Part shown: in pieces, positions 54,029 through 62,957 of the stretch
Layout of the letters: each line of letters starts with the position of its first letter
Position numbering within the stretch: position 1 is the stretch's first letter
Origin: Streptomyces tsukubensis
GTDB taxonomy: Bacteria; Actinomycetota; Actinomycetes; Streptomycetales; Streptomycetaceae
NCBI RefSeq assembly: GCF_003932715.1
Contig: NZ_CP020700.1
Location: forward strand, 4,548,501 to 4,612,500
DNA length: 64,000 nucleotides
Direction of reading: 5' to 3'
Translations under genes and position numbers: made by a program
Notes under the pieces: generated by a model
Database searches by the model: none
Told to the model about the DNA's origin: nothing
The model's input: only the letters and a program-made list of their open reading frames with translations

Positions 54029-56386
54029 TCAGGCTCCGGCGGCGGAACTGCCGCCCGGGGGTCTTTCGCGGGCCAGACGGAGGGCCAGCCGTTCGGCGTA
54101 GACGCGGGCGGCGGGATCGTCGATGCGGCGCACCAGACGGGCGGTGGGGGCGAGGGCCTCGGCGGGCAGCTCCTCGGGCTCGGGCAGCAGGGTCAGTACG
54201 GACAGGCCGAGGCCGGACAGGACGTCCGCCATGGTCGTGCTGAGCGGCGGCAGGTACGCGTACAGAGTCCGCTCCACGGTCTCGCGGACATCGGGTTCGA
54301 GTGTGCTCGCGTGCTGAATGCAGAGTGCAGCCAGGACGGAGAGCCGTGCCTTGCCGTTCAGGTCCCGGGCGCTGTCCGCGGTGGCGAGGAGCCCCAGGGC
54401 CAGCCGGGCCAACTGCAGGCGGCTGCACTGACCGGCTGCCAGCAGGACGACATCGGACCACTGCTCGTCCTCGGCCCGGATGAACAGCTCCCCCAGGTAA
54501 TCCCCTTCGACGACTTCCTTCGCCGTAAGGAAGGACTGGAAGGCGCGGTGCAGGAAGCGGAGGGAGCCGTCCGACTGTTCTGTGAGGAGGCCGCTGCGAT
54601 TGAGGAGGTACCTCAGCAACCGGTCGGCGGGGCCCTGCGAAAGGAGGGCGGGGGCGGCGATGAGGGCGCTTTCGAGTTGGACGAGGGCCTGTGCCCGGCT
54701 GATCTCGCTCCGGTCGTTGCGCATCAGCCAGACGGCCAGCTGCTGAAGCAGGTGGCAGTGTTCCTCGATGGAGAGAGCGACGCCTTCGGACGGTCTGGAG
54801 AGGTGCACCACCCCCCAGGAGTCCCCGTCCCCCAGCAGCATCCTCAGGGCTTGGCCGTAGAGCACCCAGGGCTGCTCGGGGGGATCACCGCCGTGCTGCA
54901 GATGGAGAGCACAGACGACGCCGCAGAGCAGAGGGGTGCGGGCGAAGTCTCGCAGGGTGCGGTCGTGGGCGAGCCGCCGGAGCAGCCCGGCTTCCAGGAG
55001 GGACGGTTCCGAACCGGATCTGCCACAGGCGCGCGCCGCTGCGAACCAGGCGCTGACGAACCCCTCGATATCGGAGTCGCCCAACGGCAGGAGGAGCCCC
55101 TCGTCGAAATCATCGGAGGCCAGCCAGTCCTGGACCACGGCCGACGGCCGTACGGTGACGACGCAGCGGGTCTCCGGGAACTCCCGCAGCAGCTCGCCCA
55201 GCCAGTGGCGGGCGGCCTCCCGCTCCCTCGCCGGTACCTCGTCCACCCCGTCGACCAGGAGCAGCGCCCGGCCTTCTGACAGAACGCGCAGTGCCCAGCC
55301 TTCGGGGGCATCTGGTCCGACTATCCGTGTCACTTTGGGAAGCCGCTCGGGCCCCGGCAGGCCCGGTTCCTTTCCGGACACGCTGCACAGCGGAATCAGG
55401 AAGGGGACCAAGCCGTTGAGTTCCCTCAACTCGGAGGGGAAGCTACGGGTGACTGCCCGGGCCGCGAGCCACATCAGCAAGGTGGTCTTTCCGGAGCCCG
55501 CTTCACCGCGCAGCAGTACCCGGTGGCGACCCCCGAGCAAGGTGTCGACCCTCTCGACATCACTCGGATCGGTCGTCGGGGCCCGGCCCTCGAATGCGGC
55601 CGCCAGGCTCAGATACGCAGTGTCGAGATCCCACTGGGACTCCAGTACGTCGAGCGCGTCCAGACCGAAGACCATGGTCTTGCGGTAGGCGTGGACGAGG
55701 GCCGCTCCGTACTCCTCCTCGTACCGGATGTCGTCGGGGCGGCCGTGGACGACCGTCTCCAGGGACGACGGAATCCAGGGCGCCAGCGCGCACAGGCCCG
55801 GGTGCTCGGCCAGGCGCCGGGTGGGGAGGCAGTGGGCGCGGATCCGGCCGCCGTTGCCGGAGAGCCGCTGGACCAGGCCGAGAAGGGTGTCCCCGGCGAA
55901 GAGGGGTGCGCCGATCAGACTGGTGACGGAGTGGGGGTCGGTGGGGTCGGCGGGGTCGGCGGGGTCGTCCTCGGGAGGGGTGTCGAAGTCGAAGAGCAGT
56001 GTCCCGGGGTCGGTGACCGGCGGGACGGTGCCGGTGAACCAGCGGGCCTTGAACCCGCCCCGGGCGGAACCGCGTCCCACGGGGTGGCCGATGATCCGGC
56101 CGGGAACGGGCCGGTCGGTGGCGAGGGCACCGAGCCGGGGCTGGAATCCGAGCCGCCCGTTGCCCGCGAGGAGGACCGCCGCGTCGAGCCGGGAATCGGA
56201 CCAGATCACCGGATGGTCGCCCCGGCCGACGCTGGTCGCGGGGTTGATGACGCGGGCGCTCTGCCGGGCACCGACGACCCGGGCACAGGTCAGTACGAGA
56301 TGGGGCGAGATGCGCACCCCGGTGCCCTGGACCTCGCCCGCGACCATCACCACCAGGTCCTCGTGCCCGGGGCGGCCGGGGGTCAC
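54029..56386 (-). CDS. NACHT NTPase with degenerate trypsin-like N-terminal domain
   Basis: A 785-residue STAND-type protein from GTG 56386, overlapping the Trypco2 stop (GTGA). Residues 12-200 align with the trypsin-like domain of the paralogue at 56754-60065, but LTCARVV has Arg36 where the catalytic His should be and SLIGAPLF has Ile158 where Ser should be; only Asp68 of the triad remains. A shared linker (MVFGLDALDVLESQWDLDTAYLSL) leads to the NACHT domain with Walker A GEAGSGKTT (294-302) and Walker B ALLLVDGVDEVP. The C-terminal 250 residues are helical, without the leucine-rich repeat of the paralogue. A DDPADPADPTDP repeat lies at about 140-151. The arm probably binds but does not cut. 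Confidence 0.87.
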   Translation of the reverse strand: MTPGRPGHEDLVVMVAGEVQGTGVRISPHLVLTCARVVGARQSARVINPATSVGRGDHPVIWSDSRLDAAVLLAGNGRLGFQPRLGALATDRPVPGRIIGHPVGRGSARGGFKARWFTGTVPPVTDPGTLLFDFDTPPEDDPADPADPTDPHSVTSLIGAPLFAGDTLLGLVQRLSGNGGRIRAHCLPTRRLAEHPGLCALAPWIPSSLETVVHGRPDDIRYEEEYGAALVHAYRKTMVFGLDALDVLESQWDLDTAYLSLAAAFEGRAPTTDPSDVERVDTLLGGRHRVLLRGEAGSGKTTLLMWLAARAVTRSFPSELRELNGLVPFLIPLCSVSGKEPGLPGPERLPKVTRIVGPDAPEGWALRVLSEGRALLLVDGVDEVPAREREAARHWLGELLREFPETRCVVTVRPSAVVQDWLASDDFDEGLLLPLGDSDIEGFVSAWFAAARACGRSGSEPSLLEAGLLRRLAHDRTLRDFARTPLLCGVVCALHLQHGGDPPEQPWVLYGQALRMLLGDGDSWGVVHLSRPSEGVALSIEEHCHLLQQLAVWLMRNDRSEISRAQALVQLESALIAAPALLSQGPADRLLRYLLNRSGLLTEQSDGSLRFLHRAFQSFLTAKEVVEGDYLGELFIRAEDEQWSDVVLLAAGQCSRLQLARLALGLLATADSARDLNGKARLSVLAALCIQHASTLEPDVRETVERTLYAYLPPLSTTMADVLSGLGLSVLTLLPEPEELPAEALAPTARLVRRIDDPAARVYAERLALRLARERPPGGSSAAGA

Positions 56387-56751
56387 GGCAGATCCGGGCC
56401 GGGGTGGGTGCGGCCGAAGTCGCTGGTGTCGCCCAGGTCGTCGTGGCCGACCAGCCAGGCGCCGCCGGTCCGGGGGTCCTGCGGTCTGAGGGTGAGGGCC
56501 ACGCGGTGGGTGCCGGTGCTGCCGCGGGTGTGGTCGGCGCCCGCGTCCACGACCCAGGCCCTCACCCTGCCCCCGGCGGTGGTGTCGCGGCGCAGTTCGA
56601 CGGTGAACTCCAGCTCGACGTCGCCGACCTGGAACTGGACGGCGGAGCCGTTGCCGCGGGCGGCGGCGGTGATGAGCTGGGCCCGGACGGCGTCGACGGC
56701 GTCGGCGAGGTCGATGAGGGGGGAGGGGAGGGTGGGGTCGGTGGAGGACAT
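56383..56751 (-). CDS. Trypco2-family protein (trypsin-co-occurring domain 2)
   Basis: A 122-residue protein, ATG 56751, two bases after the upstream NACHT gene stop. It reads IDLADAVDAVRAQLITAAARGNGSAVQFQVGDVELEFTVELRR, then HRVALTLRPQDP, which matches the beta-rich Trypco2 domain that comparative genomics has placed beside trypsin-like peptidases in actinobacterial conflict systems. It probably acts as a partner or inhibitor of the peptidase modules. It is coupled to the downstream NACHT gene by a GTGA overlap. Confidence 0.85.
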   Translation of the reverse strand: MSSTDPTLPSPLIDLADAVDAVRAQLITAAARGNGSAVQFQVGDVELEFTVELRRDTTAGGRVRAWVVDAGADHTRGSTGTHRVALTLRPQDPRTGGAWLVGHDDLGDTSDFGRTHPGPDLP

Positions 56752-56753
56752 GG

Positions 56754-59700
56754 TCAGCCTTCCGGTGGTATGGGCTTGAGCAGGGGGAACGTGAGCCGGC
56801 TGCCGAAGTGTTCATGACCGGTCAGTTGGAGTGGATTGGTGCAGAAAATCTTGATGCGCAGTTGATCCGCAGCGCTGTGCAGCGGGGTGAGGTCGATTTC
56901 GTATGGGGGCGCTGCGGTGAGGTCGAATTGAAGGGCTTCCAACTCGGGGAAGGCGCGGGCAATGATGTCCAGCTCGGTGGCGGAGGGGAAGTGGTGGAAC
57001 CCGAGGCGTTTGATCCAGGAGGAGAGGACGCCAGCGCTGTCGATCTCCACTTGCCGGTTCAACCGGAGGTCGCGCAGGGATCGGATCGGGTTCGCCGTCC
57101 CGATCAACGAGGAGAGCCGGGCCGGTCCCTCCAGGGACAACATCTGAGGCATCCAGCTTTCCAGGGCGCGATAGGGAATTTCCTGGTTGCCGAGCACATG
57201 GAGCTGATCGACCATCGGCCGGGGGCCGGGCAGACTCAGCGCTTGGATATCAGTGGTGAAGGAGGAGAGCCGCTGGTTCGACAGTGCGCTCAACGAGGTC
57301 AACGCCGGGCAGTCCTCCAGTTCGAGGTGGAGGACGGACCGACGTTCGGCTACGGCCCGGAGATCGGTGAGGACGGTGTTCCCCCGGAGGCCGACTCTGA
57401 ACAGCCCGTTCTCCGGTAGTCCGGAGTGCAGCTCGTCCGATGAGTGGTCTCCGTACACCGTGACGATGGTGATCGACCCCAGGCCTTTGAGCAGGTCGAG
57501 ATGCTCTCGTGTGGTGACGGGCACATTCACGTTGTGCAGAGAGACGCGGGACAGCACCTCGTGGGCGTACCGTCGCGCGGGGAAGCCGGACCAGGCATCG
57601 GCGAGGGCCCAGACATGTCCTGGACGTTCGGCCTCGGTGAACTTGCCCAGGCGGGGGATCGCGGATTCGTCGCCCACGAAGGCATACACGCGGATGACGC
57701 GCCGGTCGGCGTAATGGTCGCCGGAAGGGCCGGGTAGCAGCGGCAGGATGTAGTCCCCCAACTCGGCCAGGAGCCGGACCTCCCGCTCGTTCCGGGGCGG
57801 CATCACGCTCCGTACCGCCCCCTCCGCCCTCGCCCTCGTCCCGGCGTCCAGAAAGACGGCGTTGGCTGCGCACTGGCCCGCGAGGATCAGCAGGGCACGA
57901 TCTTCCGGGCCGCCGTCCGGGGCGACCTTGTCGATCAGGCCGTTGACGAGGCGGCCCACCCGGCGGTCCAGATGGCCGACCGAGAGCAGGATGACGTCCC
58001 GCCACAGCTCGTCCCCGGCGCGGATCACGATCTCCTCGACGCTGTCGGTCTCGGCCAGCTCCTTCGCCGCCAGATAGTCCTGGAAGGTGCGGTGGATGAA
58101 CTGGATCGCGTCGTCGGCGCGCTGCTGGAGCAGTCCGCTGCGGTTGATCAGGTGGGTCAGGATCCGGCGGGCGTCGGCCTGCTCCCTCACCTGGGGCATA
58201 TAGCCCGTGGCCTGGTCGATCCGCTGGACCGCCTCGTCGGGGGTGAACTGGGTCCGGCCGCAGCGCACCAGCCAGACGGCGATGTGCTGGAGCAGCAGCC
58301 GGTGCTCGTCGACGCCGATGTTCAGGCCCTCGGGGGCGTCGATGCCCCGGTCCCGGTCGCGTTTGCCCAGCAGCATGTCGAGGGTGGCCCGGTACAGCTC
58401 CCAGCGGGTGTGCGGGAGCCGGCCGCGGCGTTTGCGGTGCAGCGCGCAGATGACGGCGCAGAGCAGGGGCGTACGGGCGAGATCGCGCAGGACGCGGTTG
58501 CCGGTGAACTCGCGGGTGAGCTGCTGCCGCAGTTCGTCCAGGCGCCGGGCTTCGGCGGCGGCGCGGCCCTGGTCGCGTCCGGCGTATTCAAGGTGGGCGG
58601 CGCGGTGCCAGGCGGCGACGAAGGCGGTGATGTCGTCGTCGCTCATCGGCAGGAGCAGCAGATCGGTGAAGCCCTCGCCGGTCAGCCAGTCCCTCTCGAC
58701 GGCGCCCGGGCGGACGGTGGCCAGGCAGCGGGTGTCGGGGTAGCGGGCCAGGAGCCGGGTCAGCCAGGCGCGGGCCCGGTCGCGGTCGTCCTGGGGAAGC
58801 TCGTCGACCCCGTCGACCAGGAGGAAGCCGCGGCCGGATTCGAGGATGCGTTCCGCCCAGCCGTCCGGGGCGCGGCCGACGGCGAGCCCGGCGACGTGCC
58901 CCAGCTCGTCGGGAGTGGGGAAGGCAACCTTCTGGTCCGGGAGCCTGCGCAGGCTGCGCATCGGGACGACGAGGGGGACCAGGCCGTTCAGCTCGTCCAG
59001 CTCGCCGGGGAGGGTGCCGCAGGCGGCGTGGGCTGCCAGCCACCACACCAGGGTGGTCTTGCCCGCCCCGGCCTCCCCGCGCAGCAGGATGCGGTTGCTG
59101 CGGCCGAGTAACTGCTCCACCCGGCGTGGGCGGTCGTCGAGGGAAGGGCCGGACCGGACGCCCACGCCCACGACATCGTCAAAGTCGCGGAGGGTGACGG
59201 CGTCGGGCTCGTCCGGCAACGGTTCGCGCATCCCGGCCGACAGCTTCCCGGGCCCGCGCCGCAGCTCCTCGTCCCGCCCCGTCGCCTCCAGGCTCAGATA
59301 CGCGGTGTCCAGGTCCCAGCTCGACTCGCTGACGCCCAGCTCGTCGATGCCGAAGATCTCCGTCTTGCCGTACTGGGCCTTCACCGCGTCCGCGTACCGC
59401 TCCTCGAAGGGGGCGTCCGCGGGGTCGAAGCCGGACATCCGCTCCAGCCGGGGGGTGGCCGGGAGGCTGCCGAAGGCCCAGCTCGCCAGGGCTTCGATGG
59501 GGACGGCTTCGAGCTGCTGGCCGTGGACCCCGCTGACCTTCGCGACGATGCCCAGCAGGACGGGGCCCGCGAGGACGGGGGCGCCGGAGAGCCCGGCGAG
59601 GGGGGAGCGGCCGTCGGGGGACGGCGGGCCCGGGGTGTGGTCCAGCCAGAGGGTGAGGGCGCCCCGGGCCTGTCCGGCGGCGGGCAGGACGGTCCCCGTG

Positions 59701-60065
59701 TACTGGCCGAAGTCGAGCTTGTTGCCGCCGTAGCGCTGATGGCCGGGGAAGCCGGTGGTCTGGATGTGGTGCAGGGGATCGTCCCTGGTCAGAGCGGCGA
59801 TACGGAGGCGGCCGAGGCGATCGGCGGAGACGATGTCCTCGCCCGCGCGCAGCAGGACCGCATCCCGGCCCGGCCAGACCTTCACCACGTCGCAGGGGAA
59901 GGGCCGGCTGCTGGTCAGATGCAGCACGCTCGGCCCGCCGCGCCGGCCGTTCAGGACATGTGCGCAGGTCAGCACGTGTCTGGGGGTGAGAAGGACGCCG
60001 GTGCCCTGCTGACTGCCGAGGACGGCGACCACTCGCATGGAAGGGCCGTTCCGCACGCTTTCCAC
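56754..60065 (-). CDS. NACHT NTPase with intact trypsin-like peptidase and leucine-rich C-terminus
   Basis: An 1103-residue protein from GTG 60065; ATG 60038 (MRVVAVLGSQQGTG) is an alternative. The N-terminal trypsin-like domain has a complete triad: His36 in LTCAHVL, Asp68 in PGRDAVLL, and Ser160 in GLSGAPVL. A conserved linker (EIFGIDELGVSESSWDLDTAYLSL) is followed by a NACHT domain, Walker A GEAGAGKTT (330-338) and Walker B GFLLVDGVDEL (413-423). The helical middle (IQFIHRTFQDYLAAKEL) is typical of NACHT proteins. Beyond about residue 850 are leucine-rich-repeat-like strands (VLHLELEDCPALTSLSAL). STAND proteins of this build sense a ligand, oligomerise, and release an effector, here the protease. 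It is the first gene of the operon. Confidence 0.9.
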   Translation of the reverse strand: MESVRNGPSMRVVAVLGSQQGTGVLLTPRHVLTCAHVLNGRRGGPSVLHLTSSRPFPCDVVKVWPGRDAVLLRAGEDIVSADRLGRLRIAALTRDDPLHHIQTTGFPGHQRYGGNKLDFGQYTGTVLPAAGQARGALTLWLDHTPGPPSPDGRSPLAGLSGAPVLAGPVLLGIVAKVSGVHGQQLEAVPIEALASWAFGSLPATPRLERMSGFDPADAPFEERYADAVKAQYGKTEIFGIDELGVSESSWDLDTAYLSLEATGRDEELRRGPGKLSAGMREPLPDEPDAVTLRDFDDVVGVGVRSGPSLDDRPRRVEQLLGRSNRILLRGEAGAGKTTLVWWLAAHAACGTLPGELDELNGLVPLVVPMRSLRRLPDQKVAFPTPDELGHVAGLAVGRAPDGWAERILESGRGFLLVDGVDELPQDDRDRARAWLTRLLARYPDTRCLATVRPGAVERDWLTGEGFTDLLLLPMSDDDITAFVAAWHRAAHLEYAGRDQGRAAAEARRLDELRQQLTREFTGNRVLRDLARTPLLCAVICALHRKRRGRLPHTRWELYRATLDMLLGKRDRDRGIDAPEGLNIGVDEHRLLLQHIAVWLVRCGRTQFTPDEAVQRIDQATGYMPQVREQADARRILTHLINRSGLLQQRADDAIQFIHRTFQDYLAAKELAETDSVEEIVIRAGDELWRDVILLSVGHLDRRVGRLVNGLIDKVAPDGGPEDRALLILAGQCAANAVFLDAGTRARAEGAVRSVMPPRNEREVRLLAELGDYILPLLPGPSGDHYADRRVIRVYAFVGDESAIPRLGKFTEAERPGHVWALADAWSGFPARRYAHEVLSRVSLHNVNVPVTTREHLDLLKGLGSITIVTVYGDHSSDELHSGLPENGLFRVGLRGNTVLTDLRAVAERRSVLHLELEDCPALTSLSALSNQRLSSFTTDIQALSLPGPRPMVDQLHVLGNQEIPYRALESWMPQMLSLEGPARLSSLIGTANPIRSLRDLRLNRQVEIDSAGVLSSWIKRLGFHHFPSATELDIIARAFPELEALQFDLTAAPPYEIDLTPLHSAADQLRIKIFCTNPLQLTGHEHFGSRLTFPLLKPIPPEG

Positions 60066-60531
60066 CCCCGTTTACGCCCCCGCTTTCCCCTCCGACATTA
60101 GTGGCGGGGGCCACAATGGCGCCGCCGAATCCGTGACAAGGCACACAGGCCGTTTCGGGCCTACTAGCCGTTTTAGGAGTGCGGTCCGGGTGGGCCCGGG
60201 GAGCCGGGGGCGGTGCGGGGCCCGGGGCGGGGCCGGTTTCGCGGGTACGGGCGCCGGGGCCCGGTTCCGGGGTGCGGCGGGTGCCCGGGGGGACCGGGCG
60301 TACATGCGGTTAAACCCCATTTCAGGGCGGAAATTCCGGGCCTTTTGATCATGCCTGAAGTAAATGATCGAAAGGTGTCAATGGGGTGAATCACCACGTC
60401 GCCGCTACGACGGAATGTCGTAGTTGGGGGGTTTGAGGTGAAGTGCCGGGGTCGGTTACCAAGGGATGGCGACAACGCACCCCCGGCGCAATTCCGCGTC
60501 GGGTCACTTTCTGCCCGGAGGCATTTCTCTT
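60066..60531. other. Divergent region between the NACHT operon and the M23 peptidase gene
   Basis: A 466-base stretch. 60180-60300 is extremely GC-rich without a gene. 60303-60440 is less GC-rich and contains GATCAT-N11-ATGATC (60347-60369) and a perfect hairpin CTACGAC-GGAAT-GTCGTAG (60405-60423), so the M23 promoter and leader probably lie here. I looked for the c-di-AMP (ydaO) riboswitch found before some Streptomyces wall hydrolases and do not see its core. Confidence 0.5.
60405..60423 (+). promoter_or_regulatory. Perfect 7-bp inverted repeat in the M23 peptidase leader
   Basis: CTACGAC and GTCGTAG flank GGAAT, about 110 bases before the start codon. It may be an operator or an mRNA hairpin; no known motif is matched. 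Confidence 0.4.
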
Positions 60532-61209
60532 ATGACGCGCGTCACTTCCCGATTCCCCCGCCCGGCGTTTCTCCGCACCCGCGCCGGCATCCTGGTCGCA
60601 GGCCTGGGAGCAACCGCCGTGCTCGGAACGGGCGCCGCGTTTGCCGTAGAGGCCACCGGCTCCCCGTCCGCCGCCCCCGTCAAGGCCGCCGAGAAGGCCC
60701 CTGCGGCCGCCAAGGCCGCCGCGCCGGTCAAGGCCGTCCCGCAGGCCGCCCCCAAGGCTGCTCCCCAGGCCGCCCCGAAGGCCGCCGCCCCGGCCTGGGT
60801 GAAGCCCCTCGGCTCGTACACGCTGAGCGCCACCTACGGCAAGGCCGGCGGCATGTGGGCCAGCAACCACTCCGGCCAGGACTTCGCCGTCCCGACCGGC
60901 ACCCCGGTCGTCTCCATCGGCGCCGGTACCGTCGTGAAGGCCGGCCCGAACGGCGCCGGTGACGGTCCCGCCTACGGCAATGCCGTCGTCGTCAAGCACA
61001 ACAACGGCATGTACTCGCAGTACGCCCACCTCTCCACGGTGAACGTCTCCGCGGGCCAGACCGTCAAGGCCGGTCAGCTGATCGCCAAGTCCGGCAACAC
61101 CGGAAACTCCAGCGGTCCGCACCTGCACATGGAGATCCGTACGACCCCGAACTACGGCAGCTCCGTCGACCCGGTCGGCTTCCTGCGCTCCGTCGGCGTC
61201 AGCATCTGA
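60532..61209 (+). CDS. Secreted M23 (LytM-type) peptidoglycan endopeptidase
   Basis: A 225-residue protein from ATG 60532 with GGAGG 10 bases upstream. A signal peptide (LRTRAGILVAGLGATAVLG) ends near AFA-V39. An Ala/Lys/Pro repeat linker (residues 46-87) is followed by the M23 domain with zinc ligands His113 and Asp117 (NHSGQDFA), His166 in QYAHLS, and H197-x-H199 in SGPHLHMEI. The enzyme cuts cross-bridges of peptidoglycan outside the cell. Confidence 0.93.
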   Translation: MTRVTSRFPRPAFLRTRAGILVAGLGATAVLGTGAAFAVEATGSPSAAPVKAAEKAPAAAKAAAPVKAVPQAAPKAAPQAAPKAAAPAWVKPLGSYTLSATYGKAGGMWASNHSGQDFAVPTGTPVVSIGAGTVVKAGPNGAGDGPAYGNAVVVKHNNGMYSQYAHLSTVNVSAGQTVKAGQLIAKSGNTGNSSGPHLHMEIRTTPNYGSSVDPVGFLRSVGVSI

Positions 61210-61229
61210 CCCGAGGCGTACGCCACCGT

Positions 61230-61252
61230 GTACCGGCCGTAACGGCCGGTAC
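61230..61252 (+). terminator. First hairpin after the M23 peptidase gene
   Basis: A perfect 10-bp stem GTACCGGCCG/CGGCCGGTAC with a three-base loop, 20 bases after the stop codon, followed by a C-run. Confidence 0.6.
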
Positions 61253-61262
61253 CCCCCCGTGT

Positions 61263-61307
61263 GCCACGACCCCGAGAACGGCTTCCCGCCGTCCTCGGGG
61301 TCGTGGC
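61263..61307. terminator. Bidirectional terminator between the M23 gene and cseC
   Basis: GCCACGACCCCGAG pairs perfectly with CTCGGGGTCGTGGC (14 bp), with an inner ACGG/CCGT pair and a following GTTTCCCC. It lies between convergent genes. Confidence 0.8.
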
Positions 61308-61364
61308 GTTTCCCCCGCGCACTCCCGGTGCCGGTGCCGGTGCCGGGGCCTGGTCCGATGCCGG

Positions 61365-62957
61365 TCAGGGGTCGAGCGCCCGCAGCTCGTCCTCCGACAG
61401 CATCGGGAAGCTGCCCGTGTTCGTCGGAGCGTGTTCGGGCAGCCACAGCACGGCGATCGCGCCACCCGGCTCCGCCGCGGGAGCGGCGCCCGTGGGACCG
61501 GCGCCCGCCGACGGCCCGGAGCCCCGCCGGGACGCGCAGTCCCGCCGGGGCCCGGATCCCGTCCCCGTACCCGAGCCGTCTCCCGCACCGGCCCCCGCCG
61601 CCTTCCGCGGCACCGGCCCGCTCGGCCCGGCGTTGCGGAACGTCAGCCGGGCGCCCAGCACCCGCGCCTGCCCCGCCGCGATCGTCAGCCCCAGCCCATG
61701 GCCCGTACCCGCCCGGTCACTGGCCCCGGTACGGAACCGGCTCGGCCCGTCCCGCAGCAGTGCCTCCGGGAAACCGGGCCCGTGGTCCCGTACCCGTACC
61801 ACCCGGCCCTCGACGGTGACCTCCACCGGCGCCGCCCCGTACTTCACCGCGTTCGTCAGCAGATTCAGCAGAATGCGCTCCAGCCGCCGCGGATCGGTCG
61901 CCACCCACGACTCGTGCACCACCTGGACCCGGACATCCGGATTGAGCAGGGCCACCCGGCGGCTGACGAACTCGCCCAGCGCGATCTCCTGAAGCTCCGC
62001 CCGCTCCGAAGCGCCGTCGAGCCTGGCCACCTCCAGCACGTCCTCCACCAGCGTCCGCATCGCCTGCGCCCGGTCCCGTACCAGCTCCGAAGGCCGCCCC
62101 GGCGGCAGCAGCTCGGCCGCCGTCAGCAGCCCCGTCACCGGGGTCCGCAGCTCGTGCGCGATATCGGCGGTGACCCGCCGCTCCGCCTCGATCCGCTCGT
62201 GCAGCGCGTCCGTGAGCGCGTCCACGGCCCGCGCGAGATCGTCCGTCTCGTCCCGGACGACCCCGCCGATCGCATCCCGGACCCGGACCTCCGTCCGGCC
62301 CGCGGCCACCGTCGCGGCGGCCGAAGCCGCCTTCCGCAGCCTCCGCGAGATCTGCCCGCCGACCAGCACCCCGAGCGCACAGCCGCCGAAGACGACCGAC
62401 ACCGAGCCGATGATCAGCGCACGGTTGAGATCGCCCAGGACGGTCGCCGTACGCCCGGTGAACTGGATCCGCAGGGACAGCACGTGTCCGTCGGTGGTCG
62501 GGACCGCAGCCCACACCTCCGGCGGCCCGTCGCCGTCGTCCACGACATACGTCCCCTGGCGGTGCTGCGCCGTGAGCCGCCGCAGCTCCCGCGGCAGCTC
62601 CCGGTCGTCGATCTTGGCGCCGAAGCGGGGCTCCTTGTTCTTGGTCGTCTCGTACCAGCGCTGGGCCAGCAGCACCCGGTCCATCTGGACGTCACGGGTG
62701 TTGTCGAGCATGGAGACCCGCGCCGCGTTGTGCACCACCAGACTGAGAGTGACCGCGATCAGCGCGCCCACGGCCGCGATCGCGATGCTGATCTTCCAGC
62801 GGATGCCGGTACGGATCACGGGCCGCCGGAACAGCGGCGGCCGGGCCGCCGGCTCCGTCCCGCCCGGGCGGGGATCCGGCACCCCGGCGGATGCCGTAGT
62901 TTCGGCGGGCCCGGCAGCCTCAGCGGCCGCGGCGGGCTTGTTCGGTGGCCGCTTCAT
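61365..62957 (-). CDS. cseC: Sensor histidine kinase of the cell-envelope stress system
   Basis: A 530-residue kinase whose ATG (62957) overlaps the stop of the response regulator gene (ATGA). One transmembrane helix lies at about 53-75, an extracytoplasmic sensor domain at 75-175, and a second helix at about 178-200. HAMP, then HisKA with His268 in DIAHELRTPVTG, and HATPase with LLNLLTNAVKYGAAP and GHGLGLTIAAGQ follow. An Ala/Gly/Ser/Arg-rich insertion of about 50 residues precedes the last beta strand, GAIAVLWLPEHAP. In Streptomyces CseC and CseB activate sigE on wall damage. The assignment rests on the partner and on gene order. Confidence 0.88.
   Translation of the reverse strand: MKRPPNKPAAAAEAAGPAETTASAGVPDPRPGGTEPAARPPLFRRPVIRTGIRWKISIAIAAVGALIAVTLSLVVHNAARVSMLDNTRDVQMDRVLLAQRWYETTKNKEPRFGAKIDDRELPRELRRLTAQHRQGTYVVDDGDGPPEVWAAVPTTDGHVLSLRIQFTGRTATVLGDLNRALIIGSVSVVFGGCALGVLVGGQISRRLRKAASAAATVAAGRTEVRVRDAIGGVVRDETDDLARAVDALTDALHERIEAERRVTADIAHELRTPVTGLLTAAELLPPGRPSELVRDRAQAMRTLVEDVLEVARLDGASERAELQEIALGEFVSRRVALLNPDVRVQVVHESWVATDPRRLERILLNLLTNAVKYGAAPVEVTVEGRVVRVRDHGPGFPEALLRDGPSRFRTGASDRAGTGHGLGLTIAAGQARVLGARLTFRNAGPSGPVPRKAAGAGAGDGSGTGTGSGPRRDCASRRGSGPSAGAGPTGAAPAAEPGGAIAVLWLPEHAPTNTGSFPMLSEDELRALDP

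Noticed and set aside
60303-60531. c-di-AMP (ydaO) riboswitch before the M23 gene
   Set aside because: Known to control wall hydrolase genes in Streptomyces, but the conserved core boxes were not found.
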